Origin: Streptomyces piniterrae
Lineage (GTDB): Bacteria > Actinomycetota > Actinomycetes > Streptomycetales > Streptomycetaceae
Length of the DNA stretch: 64,000 nt
Direction of reading: 5' to 3'
NCBI RefSeq assembly: GCF_005048155.1
Contig: NZ_SUMB01000017.1
Location: forward strand, 62,001-126,000
Shown one piece after another: positions 1 through 10,026 of the stretch (position 1 is its first letter; the number at the start of each line of letters is the position of its first letter). Position numbers and translations under genes: made by a program. The notes beneath the pieces are model-generated. The model worked only from the letters and a program-made list of their open reading frames with translations, did not search any database and was not told where the DNA came from.

Positions 1-492
1 GTCCCCGTCCTTCGGCTCGCTGAAGAGCGTGACCGTGGACTTGTCGCGGTCGACGAGGAGGTAGAGCGGAATGCCGGCGCGGGCGTATCCGTGCCGCTTG
101 GCGACGCGGTCGTTGCGTGGTCTGGTCGACGTCACCTCGATGACCATGGCTACGCCGTCGCTGGCCATCCAGGGGCTGGCACCCCGGAAGAGGCGCAGAG
201 CGCGCGGGGCAATGGTGGCATCGGGGATCACGTGGTCCGCGGGGTTGGGTTCCAGGCCGGGAAGCTTGAGTCCTTTGCCGCCGTACCAGCGCATGGCGGT
301 CGCTGACGCGCTCACCACCTGCTCGTTCATCGCGGCCAGGTACTCCTCGTGATCGCCGTCCGTCGGCGGTGTCACAACAATGTCCCCCTCGATGAGCTCG
401 GCCCGGAACCCCGTCGGGGTTTCCAGGGCCAGAAAGCCTTCCAGGAGGATGTCGTCGTGCGTGGGCATCGGCTCGTGTGCCATAGCCGTCAT
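1..492 (-). CDS. Uma2 family endonuclease-like protein (3' end missing)
   Basis: The reading frame runs off the left edge of the window; 164 codons are present. The protein shows the layout of the Uma2 (DUF820) family, a restriction-endonuclease-like PD-(D/E)xK fold: an N-terminal part with EEYLAAMNEQVV, then PDATIAPR, a VIEVTSTRPRNDR segment carrying the candidate catalytic Glu and Asp, and KRHGYARAGIPLYLLVDR. The start is the ATG at 492, because GGAGGT lies five bases upstream; a second ATG at 483 is possible. Uma2 proteins are very numerous in Streptomyces and their cellular job is not established. The gene is divergent from clpB across about 180 bp. The family call is firm; nuclease activity is inferred from the fold. 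Confidence 0.8.
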   Translation of the reverse strand, partial: MTAMAHEPMPTHDDILLEGFLALETPTGFRAELIEGDIVVTPPTDGDHEEYLAAMNEQVVSASATAMRWYGGKGLKLPGLEPNPADHVIPDATIAPRALRLFRGASPWMASDGVAMVIEVTSTRPRNDRVAKRHGYARAGIPLYLLVDRDKSTVTLFSEPKDGD

Positions 493-580
493 GCTGCACC
501 TCCTTGTGGTCGAAGGCCAGTGTTGCCAGGGGATGCCAACGGCGAAGGCGCGTTCGGCGTCGTTCACCCGGAAGAGTCGC

Positions 581-601
581 CTTGAGTGGAATAGACTCAA
601 C
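581..601 (+). promoter_or_regulatory. HAIR-type HspR operator upstream of clpB
   Basis: CTTGAGT (581-587) and ACTCAAC (595-601) form an inverted repeat separated by 7 bp. This matches the HAIR consensus CTTGAGT-N7-ACTCAAG in 13 of 14 arm positions. HAIR is the known binding site of the heat-shock repressor HspR in Streptomyces and mycobacteria, and clpB is an established HspR target. The site lies about 75 bp before the clpB start. Confidence 0.85.
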
Positions 602-673
602 TTATCGCACGTTAGAACAAGCAAGACCCTTCAAGACCGTTGTCAGGCACCGCACGAGGAGGAGTACGGGCAC

Positions 674-3319
<2,646 letters not shown>

Positions 3320-3350
3320 CCTGCCCGCCGAGGACCGGGCCGGGCCGCCG

Positions 3351-3370
3351 GCGTCCGCCGAAACGGCGGC
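3351..3370 (+). terminator. Short hairpin after clpB
   Basis: CCGCCG-AAA-CGGCGG (3355-3369) is a small stem-loop 35 nt past the clpB stop. It has no U-tract, so it is only a weak candidate terminator. Confidence 0.3.
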
Positions 3371-3456
3371 GTGTCCCGTCCCGTCCGGCCGGGGCTTGCC
3401 AGAACGGGGCGGAGATGGTGGAGGATGGCAATTGACCATACGAAGGGAATTCCACG

Positions 3457-3993
3457 GTGAGCATCGACCCGTCCTCGATTCCGAATTTCGGGGGCCAGCC
3501 CGAGCCCGAACCGCAGCCGTCGGGTCCTGAGGGGCCCGTCGTGCCCGACCAGGACCTGGTCAAGCAGCTCCTCGACCAGATGGAGCTGAAGTACGTAGTC
3601 GACGAGGAGGGTGACCTCGCCGCCCCGTGGGAGCAGTTCCGCACGTACTTCATGTTCCGTGGCGAGGAGGAGCAGCAGATCTTCTCCGTCCGTACGTTCT
3701 ATGACCGCGCCCACGGCATCGACGAGAAGTCGAAGCTGCTGGAGGCGATCGACGACTGGAACCGCCGGACGCTGTGGCCCAAGGCCTACACCCACACCCA
3801 CGACGACGGCACCGTCCGTCTGATCGGTGAGGCATCGATGCTGATCGGCACCGGTGTCTCGCTCGAACACTTCGTTTCGAGCACGGTCAGCTGGGTCCGC
3901 GCCTCGATCGAGTTCGACAAGTGGCTCGTCGAGCAGCTGGGCCTGGAGGCCGAGATCGACCCGGACAGCAAGCCGGGCGACGACGAGGACTGA
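3457..3993 (+). CDS. YbjN domain-containing protein
   Basis: The protein has 178 residues with no signal peptide or membrane segment. A Pro/Glu-rich N-terminus (about 1-30) is followed by a YbjN fold resembling type III secretion chaperones: LVKQLLDQMELKY, then FRTYFMFRGEEEQQIFSVRTFYDR, and a C-terminal acidic tail. YbjN proteins are soluble and of uncertain function; the E. coli member affects motility and stress phenotypes. The GTG start at 3457 has GAAGGGA 8 nt upstream. It stands alone after clpB, separated by 137 bp. The family assignment is firm and the role unknown. Confidence 0.8.
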   Translation: MSIDPSSIPNFGGQPEPEPQPSGPEGPVVPDQDLVKQLLDQMELKYVVDEEGDLAAPWEQFRTYFMFRGEEEQQIFSVRTFYDRAHGIDEKSKLLEAIDDWNRRTLWPKAYTHTHDDGTVRLIGEASMLIGTGVSLEHFVSSTVSWVRASIEFDKWLVEQLGLEAEIDPDSKPGDDED

Positions 3994-4021
3994 TCCTCGG
4001 CCGTCCCGAACCCGGCTGCGC

Positions 4022-4053
4022 GGGCCCCTGGAGCGATCGGCTCCGGGGGCCCG
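4022..4053. terminator. Bidirectional terminator hairpin
   Basis: A stem built from GGGCCCCTGGAGC and GGCTCCGGGGGCCC, with a four-base loop, sits between the convergent YbjN and aminotransferase genes. It can serve both strands. Confidence 0.6.
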
Positions 4054-4174
4054 TGTCTTTGGGTGAGCGGGTGGCAGCCGGGAGTGTCTGCGGCCCCGGG
4101 CGGCGAATTCTCCCGCCGCCTGCGCACCAGCCTCGAATGCCTCCGGTCACCGCCGCGGAGCGGCCCGGGGCCGT

Positions 4175-5353
4175 TCAGAGAGCCCGGAGTCGGCTGACGG
4201 CCTCCTCCAGCACCTTTTCCTGTTTGCAGAAAGCGAAGCGTACGAACGGCGCTCCCTGGTCCTTGTGGTCGTAGAAGACCGCGTTGGGAATCGCGACGAC
4301 GCCGGCCCGTTCCGGCAGGGCGCGGCAGAAGGCGAAGCCGTCGTCGTAGCCGAGGGGCCTGATGTCGGTGGTGATGAAGTACGTGCCGGACGGCCGGAAT
4401 ACCCGGAATCCCGCCTCGGTCAGACCGCGCGCCAGGATGTCGCGTTTTCTGCGCAGGTCGTCCCGTAGCGCGGTGTAGTAGCTGTCGGGCAGTGCGAGGG
4501 CCTCGGCGACCGCGTATTGGAAAGGGCCCGCGGAGACATAGGTGAGGAATTGCTTGGCGGAGCGGACGGCGGTCACGAGTTCCGGGGACGACGTCACCCA
4601 GCCGACCTTCCAGCCCGTGAACGAGAACGTCTTGCCGGCCGAGCCGATGGTGACGGTGCGTTCGCGCATGCCGGGAAGCGAGGCGAGGGGGATGTGCTCG
4701 CCCTCGAAGACCAGGTGTTCGTAGACCTCGTCGGTGATGACGAGGAGGTCGCGTGCCACGGCCAGCTCGGCGATCGCGGTGAGTTCGTCGCGGGTGAGGA
4801 CGGTGCCGGTCGGGTTGTGCGGGGTGTTGAGGAGGATGAGGCGGGTGCGGTCGGTGACGGCGTCCCGTAGTTCGTCCAGGTCGAGGGCGTACGCACCGGT
4901 CTCCGGGGCCGGGCGCAGGGTGACCGGGACGCGGGTGCCGCCCGCCATCGCGATGCAGGCGGCGTACGAGTCGTAGTACGGCTCCAGCGCGATGACCTCG
5001 TCGCCCGGTTCGAGGAGGGCGAGCAGTGCGGCGGCGATGGCCTCCGTGGCGCCGGCGGTGACCAGGACCTCGGTGTCGGGATCGGAGGCCAGGCCGAGGT
5101 GCCCGTAGAAGCGCTTCTGGTGCTCGGCGACGGCGGTACGGAGTTCGGGGATGCCGGGGCCGGGCGGGTACTGGTTGCCGAGGCCGTCGCGCAGGGCGCG
5201 TACGGCCGCCTCGCGGACTTCCTCGGGGCCGTCGGTGTCGGGGAATCCCTGGCCGAGGTTGATGGAGCCGGTGCGTACGGCGAGCGCCGACATCTCGGCG
5301 AAGATCGTGGTGCCGAACTCGGCGAGGCGGCGGTTGAGCAGCGGTCGGTCCAT
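4175..5353 (-). CDS. PLP-dependent aminotransferase, class I (DapC / kynurenine aminotransferase-like)
   Basis: The protein has 392 residues of fold-type I aminotransferase. It contains NLGQGFPDTDGP, the GATEAI phosphate-loop region, LNTPHNPTG, ITDEVYEHL, and SAGKTFSFTGWKVGW carrying the Lys that binds pyridoxal phosphate. The C-terminal FVRFAFCK Arg should bind the substrate carboxylate. Close actinobacterial relatives are assigned as N-succinyldiaminopimelate aminotransferase (DapC) or kynurenine/methionine aminotransferase, and the sequence alone cannot separate these. The ATG at 5353 is preferred over the one at 5362, because GGAGG sits 9 nt before the former and abuts the latter. The gene is monocistronic and convergent with the YbjN gene. 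Confidence 0.85.
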   Translation of the reverse strand: MDRPLLNRRLAEFGTTIFAEMSALAVRTGSINLGQGFPDTDGPEEVREAAVRALRDGLGNQYPPGPGIPELRTAVAEHQKRFYGHLGLASDPDTEVLVTAGATEAIAAALLALLEPGDEVIALEPYYDSYAACIAMAGGTRVPVTLRPAPETGAYALDLDELRDAVTDRTRLILLNTPHNPTGTVLTRDELTAIAELAVARDLLVITDEVYEHLVFEGEHIPLASLPGMRERTVTIGSAGKTFSFTGWKVGWVTSSPELVTAVRSAKQFLTYVSAGPFQYAVAEALALPDSYYTALRDDLRRKRDILARGLTEAGFRVFRPSGTYFITTDIRPLGYDDGFAFCRALPERAGVVAIPNAVFYDHKDQGAPFVRFAFCKQEKVLEEAVSRLRAL

Positions 5354-5529
5354 GTGCGCCATCCTCCGCCGAACCTCTGGACTTCCTCAACTGTGCTTTG
5401 AGCTGTTTCGGGCCAGGGCATCAGCCCCGCACGAAGGACAACGACGGCCGTCGACGACGGCCAGCGGCGCACGGGGCGCCGGACGGAGCGGATGCCTCGC
5501 TTCGGGGGAAGGAAAGGAGTGTGAGGCAG

Positions 5530-5802
5530 ATGGGGATCGTGATTTTCCTGGGAATCTGCGTGGTGGTGATCGTCCTGGTGGCGGCGGCCTCGCGGAGCGG
5601 TTCTGGCACGGGGGGCAAGCGTGGCGGCCGGTACTCGGGATCGAGCGGCGGCAGCTGGTGGGCCGGCGGCGCCAGCTCCGGATCGAGTTGCTCGACCAGC
5701 GGGCACCACGGCTGCGGCGGTGGCTCCTCCTGCGGCGGTTCCTCCTCCTGTGGGGGCGGCGGTGGCGGTGGTGGCTGCGGTGGCGGCGGGGGCGGTTGCT
5801 GA
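5530..5802 (+). CDS. Small single-pass membrane protein with Cys/Gly/Ser-rich tail
   Basis: The product has 90 residues. Residues 1-22 (MGIVIFLGICVVVIVLVAAA) form one membrane helix without a signal-peptidase site. The remainder is compositionally extreme: Ser/Gly/Trp/Arg, then a C-terminal run of CGGG and SSCGG units with seven Cys and a HH pair. Similar glycine-cysteine tails occur at the C-termini of some actinobacterial membrane proteins (for example those with TIGR04222), but the globular domain is absent here. The ATG at 5530 is chosen because AAGGAGT lies 9 nt upstream; the GTG at 5521 would be too close to it. The function is unknown; metal binding or a disulfide-rich surface tail is conceivable. 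Confidence 0.6.
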   Translation: MGIVIFLGICVVVIVLVAAASRSGSGTGGKRGGRYSGSSGGSWWAGGASSGSSCSTSGHHGCGGGSSCGGSSSCGGGGGGGGCGGGGGGC

Positions 5803-6068
5803 CGGAGCCGGGACGGTTCCACAGGGGACCACGTGGTTTCTGAGGGAATTGCGGCCTCTCGTGCGGGTCGTGCTCATGGTGCGCTTGATGCCGTGAGTAC
5901 GACGGTGCGGGAGGCCTTTTCCGCGCCGGTAATCACCACCGTCCGCCGGTCTTCCGCACGGCGCTCACCCCCGCCGCGAAGCCCCTCCCGAGCTGCACAC
6001 ATGCACGCGGCTCATGCCCCTCCGCATATGCTCCCGGCGGGCGTCACAGGCAGCTCCAACGCCTTTTG
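5803..6068. other. Intergenic stretch, left half
   Basis: I find no convincing gene here. A CACGTG-centred palindrome (ACCACGTGGT, near 5828-5837) is too diverged to be parS. Confidence 0.4.
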
Positions 6069-6164
6069 TCAGATTGCCAGTTGAACAACTGAACTGCTTA
6101 GCCCTCTAGGGGATGGAAACCCGGCGAAGATGGGTAAAAACGCTGTGGGCGAGGCCCCTTTCAT
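6069..6164 (-). CDS. Possible 31-residue small ORF with strong Shine-Dalgarno
   Basis: An ATG at 6164 is preceded by AAAGGAGA with 8 nt spacing, an unusually good ribosome site for this window. It opens a short frame (MKGASPTAFLPIFAGFPSP...) that ends at 6069. The peptide resembles nothing I know. The palindrome at 6078-6091 lies inside its last codons. It could be a leader peptide or chance. Confidence 0.25.
   Translation of the reverse strand: MKGASPTAFLPIFAGFPSPRGLSSSVVQLAI
6078..6091. promoter_or_regulatory. Palindromic operator-like site CAGTTG-AA-CAACTG
   Basis: A perfect 6-bp inverted repeat with a 2-bp centre, in an AT-richer stretch. The TTGAACAA core resembles operators of MarR-family repressors. 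It is about 205 bp upstream of the DUF2617 gene. Confidence 0.4.
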
Positions 6165-6295
6165 GATTCCCTCTCCTTTGAGAATCCCCCAGTTCTCGCA
6201 TCCCACGTGGGCACGAGCCGGCAGGCAGTCATACATCCCTGATCCCTTTCGGGCGGGCCGGCCCACCATCCACTGCGTGTTTGCGGAGCCGACCC

Positions 6296-6817
6296 ATGCT
6301 CACGACCCTGAAAACGGCTTACACCGATACCCGTGCATCTGATCTGGCCTGGGCTCTGGACAGGGAACCCCTGCCCGCCCTGGCCGTGCTCGACCTCCAA
6401 CTAGACGACGCCCGGGTCCAGTTGAGACTCCTGGGGGCTTCTCATCAGGTGCTTCTCGAAGAGGAGCACGGCAGTTGTTCCGAGACGGTCGCCTGTATGC
6501 CGGGAAGCAGTACGCCGCTTCCGCTGGGCGTGGCGAAGCGGCTGGGCGACTGGGAATACGAATTCGCCGCGCATGTCGAGACGCTGTCGCGCGGCTCGTT
6601 CGCGGGGCGCGCACAGGAGTTGCTCGCGCTGGTCGCCGAACACCCGCACGGCCTCGCCGGTACGTTTCCCGGCTCGCCGCACGCCTTCACCGCGATGCTC
6701 GCGCAGCGCCAGCCCGGACAGGTGCACTGGCGGACCTGGCATGCGTACCCGCAGGAGGGCCGGTTGGTGGCCACGCGTACCCGCGTCGGCGTACGGGCGG
6801 CGGTCGCGGCGGTCTAG
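6296..6817 (+). CDS. DUF2617 family protein
   Basis: This is a 173-residue soluble protein of the DUF2617 family. It begins MLTTLKTAYTDTRASDLAW and contains LGASHQVLLEEE, CSETVACMPGSSTPLP and the conserved HPHGLAGTFPGSPHAFTAM segment. The ATG at 6296 has GGAG 7 nt upstream. It lies 190 bp upstream of the polyamine aminopropyltransferase, an arrangement I recall from other Streptomyces, so a link to polyamine metabolism is possible but unproven. No catalytic motif is recognisable. Confidence 0.8.
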   Translation: MLTTLKTAYTDTRASDLAWALDREPLPALAVLDLQLDDARVQLRLLGASHQVLLEEEHGSCSETVACMPGSSTPLPLGVAKRLGDWEYEFAAHVETLSRGSFAGRAQELLALVAEHPHGLAGTFPGSPHAFTAMLAQRQPGQVHWRTWHAYPQEGRLVATRTRVGVRAAVAAV

Positions 6818-6994
6818 AGGTGCCGCAGTGGTGGTGGGGGCGGGTGTCCCGGGGGATGCCCCAAGTGGTGTGCGGCGGGAGTCCTACGGGGTGCGGGCGG
6901 CGTGTCTATCCGCGTCTCCAGGCGTGTCTCCATCCCGTGGTGTGGACCGCAGAGTGCACTCGTGTGGGTGACAAAGAGGTACCGAACCCTCACG

Positions 6995-7000
6995 TAGCGT
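6995..7000 (+). promoter_or_regulatory. -10 box TAGCGT, leaderless start
   Basis: TAGCGT ends 7 nt before the ATG at 7008 and no ribosome site precedes that codon, so transcription probably starts at the A of the ATG. Confidence 0.55.
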
Positions 7001-7007
7001 TCATTTC

Positions 7008-8795
7008 ATGATCGACCCGCCAGAGCCCGCTCTCACCGGCGCCCTCAGGCCGCCGGAAGCCATGGAACCGGCGCGGCTGCCCGTGTCGTCCGGGCTCGGC
7101 CGGCTGCTCGTCCTCGCCGTCGTCTTCGTCTGCGCCGCCTGCGGTCTGGTCTACGAGCTCGAACTGGTCGCCCTGGCCACGTACTTGGTCGGCGACTCCG
7201 TCACCCAGGCCTCCGTCGTGCTGTCCGTCATGGTCTTCGCGATGGGCGGCGGCGCGCTCCTGGCGAAGCGGCTGCGCTGCCGGGCCGCGGTCGGGTTCGG
7301 CACGGTCGAGGCCGCCCTCGCGCTCGTCGGCGGCACCTCGGCGATGGCGCTCTACGCCTGCTTCGCGTGGTTCGGCCAGTCCCGCTCCGCGCTCGTCGGC
7401 TTCTCCCTGGTCATCGGCGTACTGATCGGCGCCGAAGTGCCGTTGTTGATGACGCTGATCCAGCGGGTCCGACGCCAGGACGCGGGAGGCGCGGTCGCCG
7501 ATCTCTTCGCCGCGGACTACGTCGGCGCGCTCGTCGGCGGCCTGGCCTTCCCCTTCCTTCTGCTGCCGTGCCTGGGGCAGTTGACCGGTGCGCTGGTCAC
7601 CGGCGGCGTCAACGCGGTGGCCGGGGGCGCGCTCGTACTGTGGCTGTTCCGCCGCGATCTGACCGCCCGCGCACGCTGGACGCTGCTCGTCATCAACGCG
7701 CTGGTGCTCGCCCTGCTCGCCGCGGGCATGATGCTGGTCACGCCCTTCGAACAGGCCGCCCGGCGCGCGGTGTACGGCTCGGCGGCGCGGGTCGCGGTGC
7801 AGACCGACTTCCAGGAAGTGGTGATGACCGGCGGCACGGGCGGCGGAGCCGGTGCGGGACGGGGGAGGAAAGGTTCCGGCCGGCCGCTGGAGCTCTACCT
7901 CGACGGCCGGCTGCGGGTCAGCGCGAGCAACGAGTACCGCTACCACGAGGCGCTGGTGCATCCGGCGATGGCGGGCGGCCCGCGCGGCCGGGTGCTGGTC
8001 CTCGGCGGCGGCGACGGCCTCGCGGCGCGCGAGATCCTCCGCTACCGCTCGGTCCGCTCGGTGACCGTCGTCGAACTCGACCCCGGCGTCGTGCGGTTGG
8101 CGCGTACCGACCCCGGTCTGTCCGCCCTGAACCGGCGCTCGCTGAGCGATCCGCGGGTGCGGGTGGTGACGGCGGACGCCTTCGACTGGCTGCGGCAGCG
8201 GGGCGCGTCCCGCGGCGGCCGGCGCCCGGCGCCCTACGACGTCATCGTCTCCGACCTCCCCGATCCCGGGATCACCGCCAGCACCAAGCTCTATTCACAG
8301 GAGTTCTACGGCCTCGCGACGCGGCTCCTGGCCGACGACGGGCGACTGGTGGTGCACGCGGGGTCCCCGGTCACACGGCCGCGGACCTATTGGACGGTGG
8401 AGGCGACGCTGCGATCGGTGGGCCTGTCGACCGCCGCATACCGCATGACCGGCCGGCCCACGGACTTCTCCGGCGGCCCGGACCGCGAGCTCGGCTTCCC
8501 CACGCCCGGCGGTACGCCCAGTTCGCCCGGCCTCGTAGGCCCGGCCGAGCCGGACGAGCCGGACGCGCCCGTCGGCCCGGTGGGCCCGGGCGGCGCCCCG
8601 TCCCGGGACGGGGCGCACTACTGGGGCTTCGTGCTCGCCGCCCGTCAGCCGCCGCACCCGTCCCTGGCACCCGACGCACCCCCGCTCGCGGCCATCACCC
8701 ACCACAGCCTGAACGCCAGCGTCCGCGCCTCCGACCGCGCCCGAATCCCGGGCCTGCCCGCATCGACACTGATGCATCCGCGCTATCGGGAGTAG
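7008..8795 (+). CDS. speE: Membrane-bound polyamine aminopropyltransferase (spermidine synthase-like)
   Basis: The protein has 595 residues in two parts. Residues about 25-250 hold roughly seven hydrophobic helices, as in the membrane-domain SpeE-like proteins of actinobacteria. Residues about 260-510 are a Rossmann-type spermidine synthase domain with ELYLDGRLRVSASNEYRYHE, VLVLGGGDGLAAREIL (binding decarboxylated SAM), VVELDPGVVRLAR and VIVSDLPDPG, the last carrying the catalytic-site Asp. The C-terminal 100 residues are rich in Pro/Gly and contain a short PAEPDEPDAPVGPVGPGG repeat. The expected reaction transfers an aminopropyl group to a diamine; the real acceptor in Streptomyces is unsettled. 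The gene appears to be leaderless. Confidence 0.85.
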   Translation: MIDPPEPALTGALRPPEAMEPARLPVSSGLGRLLVLAVVFVCAACGLVYELELVALATYLVGDSVTQASVVLSVMVFAMGGGALLAKRLRCRAAVGFGTVEAALALVGGTSAMALYACFAWFGQSRSALVGFSLVIGVLIGAEVPLLMTLIQRVRRQDAGGAVADLFAADYVGALVGGLAFPFLLLPCLGQLTGALVTGGVNAVAGGALVLWLFRRDLTARARWTLLVINALVLALLAAGMMLVTPFEQAARRAVYGSAARVAVQTDFQEVVMTGGTGGGAGAGRGRKGSGRPLELYLDGRLRVSASNEYRYHEALVHPAMAGGPRGRVLVLGGGDGLAAREILRYRSVRSVTVVELDPGVVRLARTDPGLSALNRRSLSDPRVRVVTADAFDWLRQRGASRGGRRPAPYDVIVSDLPDPGITASTKLYSQEFYGLATRLLADDGRLVVHAGSPVTRPRTYWTVEATLRSVGLSTAAYRMTGRPTDFSGGPDRELGFPTPGGTPSSPGLVGPAEPDEPDAPVGPVGPGGAPSRDGAHYWGFVLAARQPPHPSLAPDAPPLAAITHHSLNASVRASDRARIPGLPASTLMHPRYRE

Positions 8796-8936
8796 GGGCG
8801 GGGGGCGGGCGAGACTGGAGACGCCTGTCGTAAGGGGCAGGTAGCGCCTTGCCGGGCCCGCGCTGTGCGCCAAGGCTCCTGAGACGCATGTGCAGAAAGT
8901 TGGGCGGGAGCGGGCACGGGTCTGGGGGGTGCTGGG

Positions 8937-8942
8937 TAGGCT
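8937..8942 (+). promoter_or_regulatory. -10 box TAGGCT, leaderless start
   Basis: TAGGCT lies 8 nt before the ATG at 8951, and no Shine-Dalgarno is present. Confidence 0.5.
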
Positions 8943-8950
8943 CCCATGTC

Positions 8951-9868
8951 ATGGAGCATGAGGTGTACGTTCCGTTTCCCGTCGGGACCGTGCGGCAGGC
9001 GCTCACCGAGCCCGAGCGGGTGGCGCGCTGTGTGCCGGGCGTCCAGCTCGACGCCGACGCTGCCCCGGAGATCCCCGAAGGCCGCCTGAGGCTTCGTATC
9101 GGCAGCTCCACCATCACCTATCGCGGCACGCTGATGGTCACCGACGCGGGCGCCGAGGGCGGCTCCGGTGACGGCGCCGCGGATGCCGCGGACGGCGCGG
9201 TGACGGTCGAGGCGCGGGGCAGCGAGGCGCGGGGTGACGGGTCGGTGGCGCTGACCCTGACCGTCCGGCTGTCCCCGGCCACCGATCCCGGTCCCGGTAC
9301 GACGCTGGCCTGCACCGGCACGGTCAGCGGCGACGGCCGGTTCGCCGACGTCTCCGCTCAGTCCGCCGAGACCGCGGGCCGTCGCCTGCTGGACCGGTTC
9401 GCGGCGAACCTGGCCGTGGACCTGGAGAAGCGCCCTGTGGCCAGGCCGGACGCGGGCGAGGAGGCGGCCGAGGGGCGCGCCGAGCCGTCCGGCCACGGAG
9501 TCTTCGACACCGAGGTGCCGCCGCCGTCGCTCGATCCGTTCAGCGACATGGACGAGGCCGCGGATGCGTCGGAGGCCGTGGAAGCCGGCGATCTGGCCGA
9601 GGTGGGCGATACGGATGACGCGTACGACTACCGCTACGAAGACGAGCCGGCGAGTGCCGCGCCCGCCGAGGCCGCGCATGCCCGCCGCACGATGATCGGA
9701 CGCAGCGCGGAGGAGGTCGACCATGCGCCGCCGCGCGGCCGGTACGCCCCGGTGCCCGCGCCCGAGACCAGCGGGACCTCGGCGGCGCTGCGCTGGGCGG
9801 CGCCCGCCGCCGCGGTGGTGCTGGCGTCCGCCGTGGTCGTCGGCCGGGTGCTGCGCCGCCGCCGTTGA
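8951..9868 (+). CDS. CoxG-like SRPBCC protein, tail-anchored
   Basis: The protein has 305 residues. Residues 1-165 are an SRPBCC fold of the carbon-monoxide-dehydrogenase subunit G type: a MEHEVYVPFPVGTVRQALTE start, VARCVPGVQLD, alternating strands, and FADVSAQSAETAGRRLLDRFAANL. An acidic, Ala/Glu-rich linker follows (about 165-275), then one C-terminal membrane helix (AAPAAAVVLASAVVVG) ending in RRRR. No CO dehydrogenase subunits are nearby, so a CO role is not implied. It probably binds a hydrophobic ligand at the inner face of the membrane. The ATG at 8951 is where homology begins. Confidence 0.78.
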   Translation: MEHEVYVPFPVGTVRQALTEPERVARCVPGVQLDADAAPEIPEGRLRLRIGSSTITYRGTLMVTDAGAEGGSGDGAADAADGAVTVEARGSEARGDGSVALTLTVRLSPATDPGPGTTLACTGTVSGDGRFADVSAQSAETAGRRLLDRFAANLAVDLEKRPVARPDAGEEAAEGRAEPSGHGVFDTEVPPPSLDPFSDMDEAADASEAVEAGDLAEVGDTDDAYDYRYEDEPASAAPAEAAHARRTMIGRSAEEVDHAPPRGRYAPVPAPETSGTSAALRWAAPAAAVVLASAVVVGRVLRRRR

Positions 9869-9877
9869 TGTGCGGCC

Positions 9878-9961
9878 GAGGCTGCAGGGGCCGTAGGGGC
9901 CGCCGTTGACGTTGCCTCTGAGGCCGCAGGGGCCGGAGAGGCCGCTGTTGACGCTGCGCCG
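9878..9961. repeat. Imperfect 42-bp tandem repeat
   Basis: Two units beginning GAGGCTGCAGGGGCCG and GAGGCCGCAGGGGCCG follow each other, each with a (C/T)GTTGACG near its end. Partial copies flank them: GCCGTTGATG at the end of the preceding gene and GCCGTTGACG at about 9961-9970. Confidence 0.7.
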
Positions 9962-10013
9962 CCGTTGACGAGCGACCGGCGCCCGAGACCGGGGGACACC
10001 GCGTCTCCTCGTC

Positions 10014-10019
10014 TAGGGT
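10014..10019 (+). promoter_or_regulatory. -10 box TAGGGT, leaderless start
   Basis: TAGGGT ends 7 nt before the GTG at 10027, with no ribosome site. Confidence 0.55.
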
Positions 10020-10026
10020 CGGTTCC

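Noticed and set aside
5828..5837. ACCACGTGGT as a second parS site
   Set aside because: Only the central CACGTG is shared; the outer bases do not match GTTTCACGTGAAAC.
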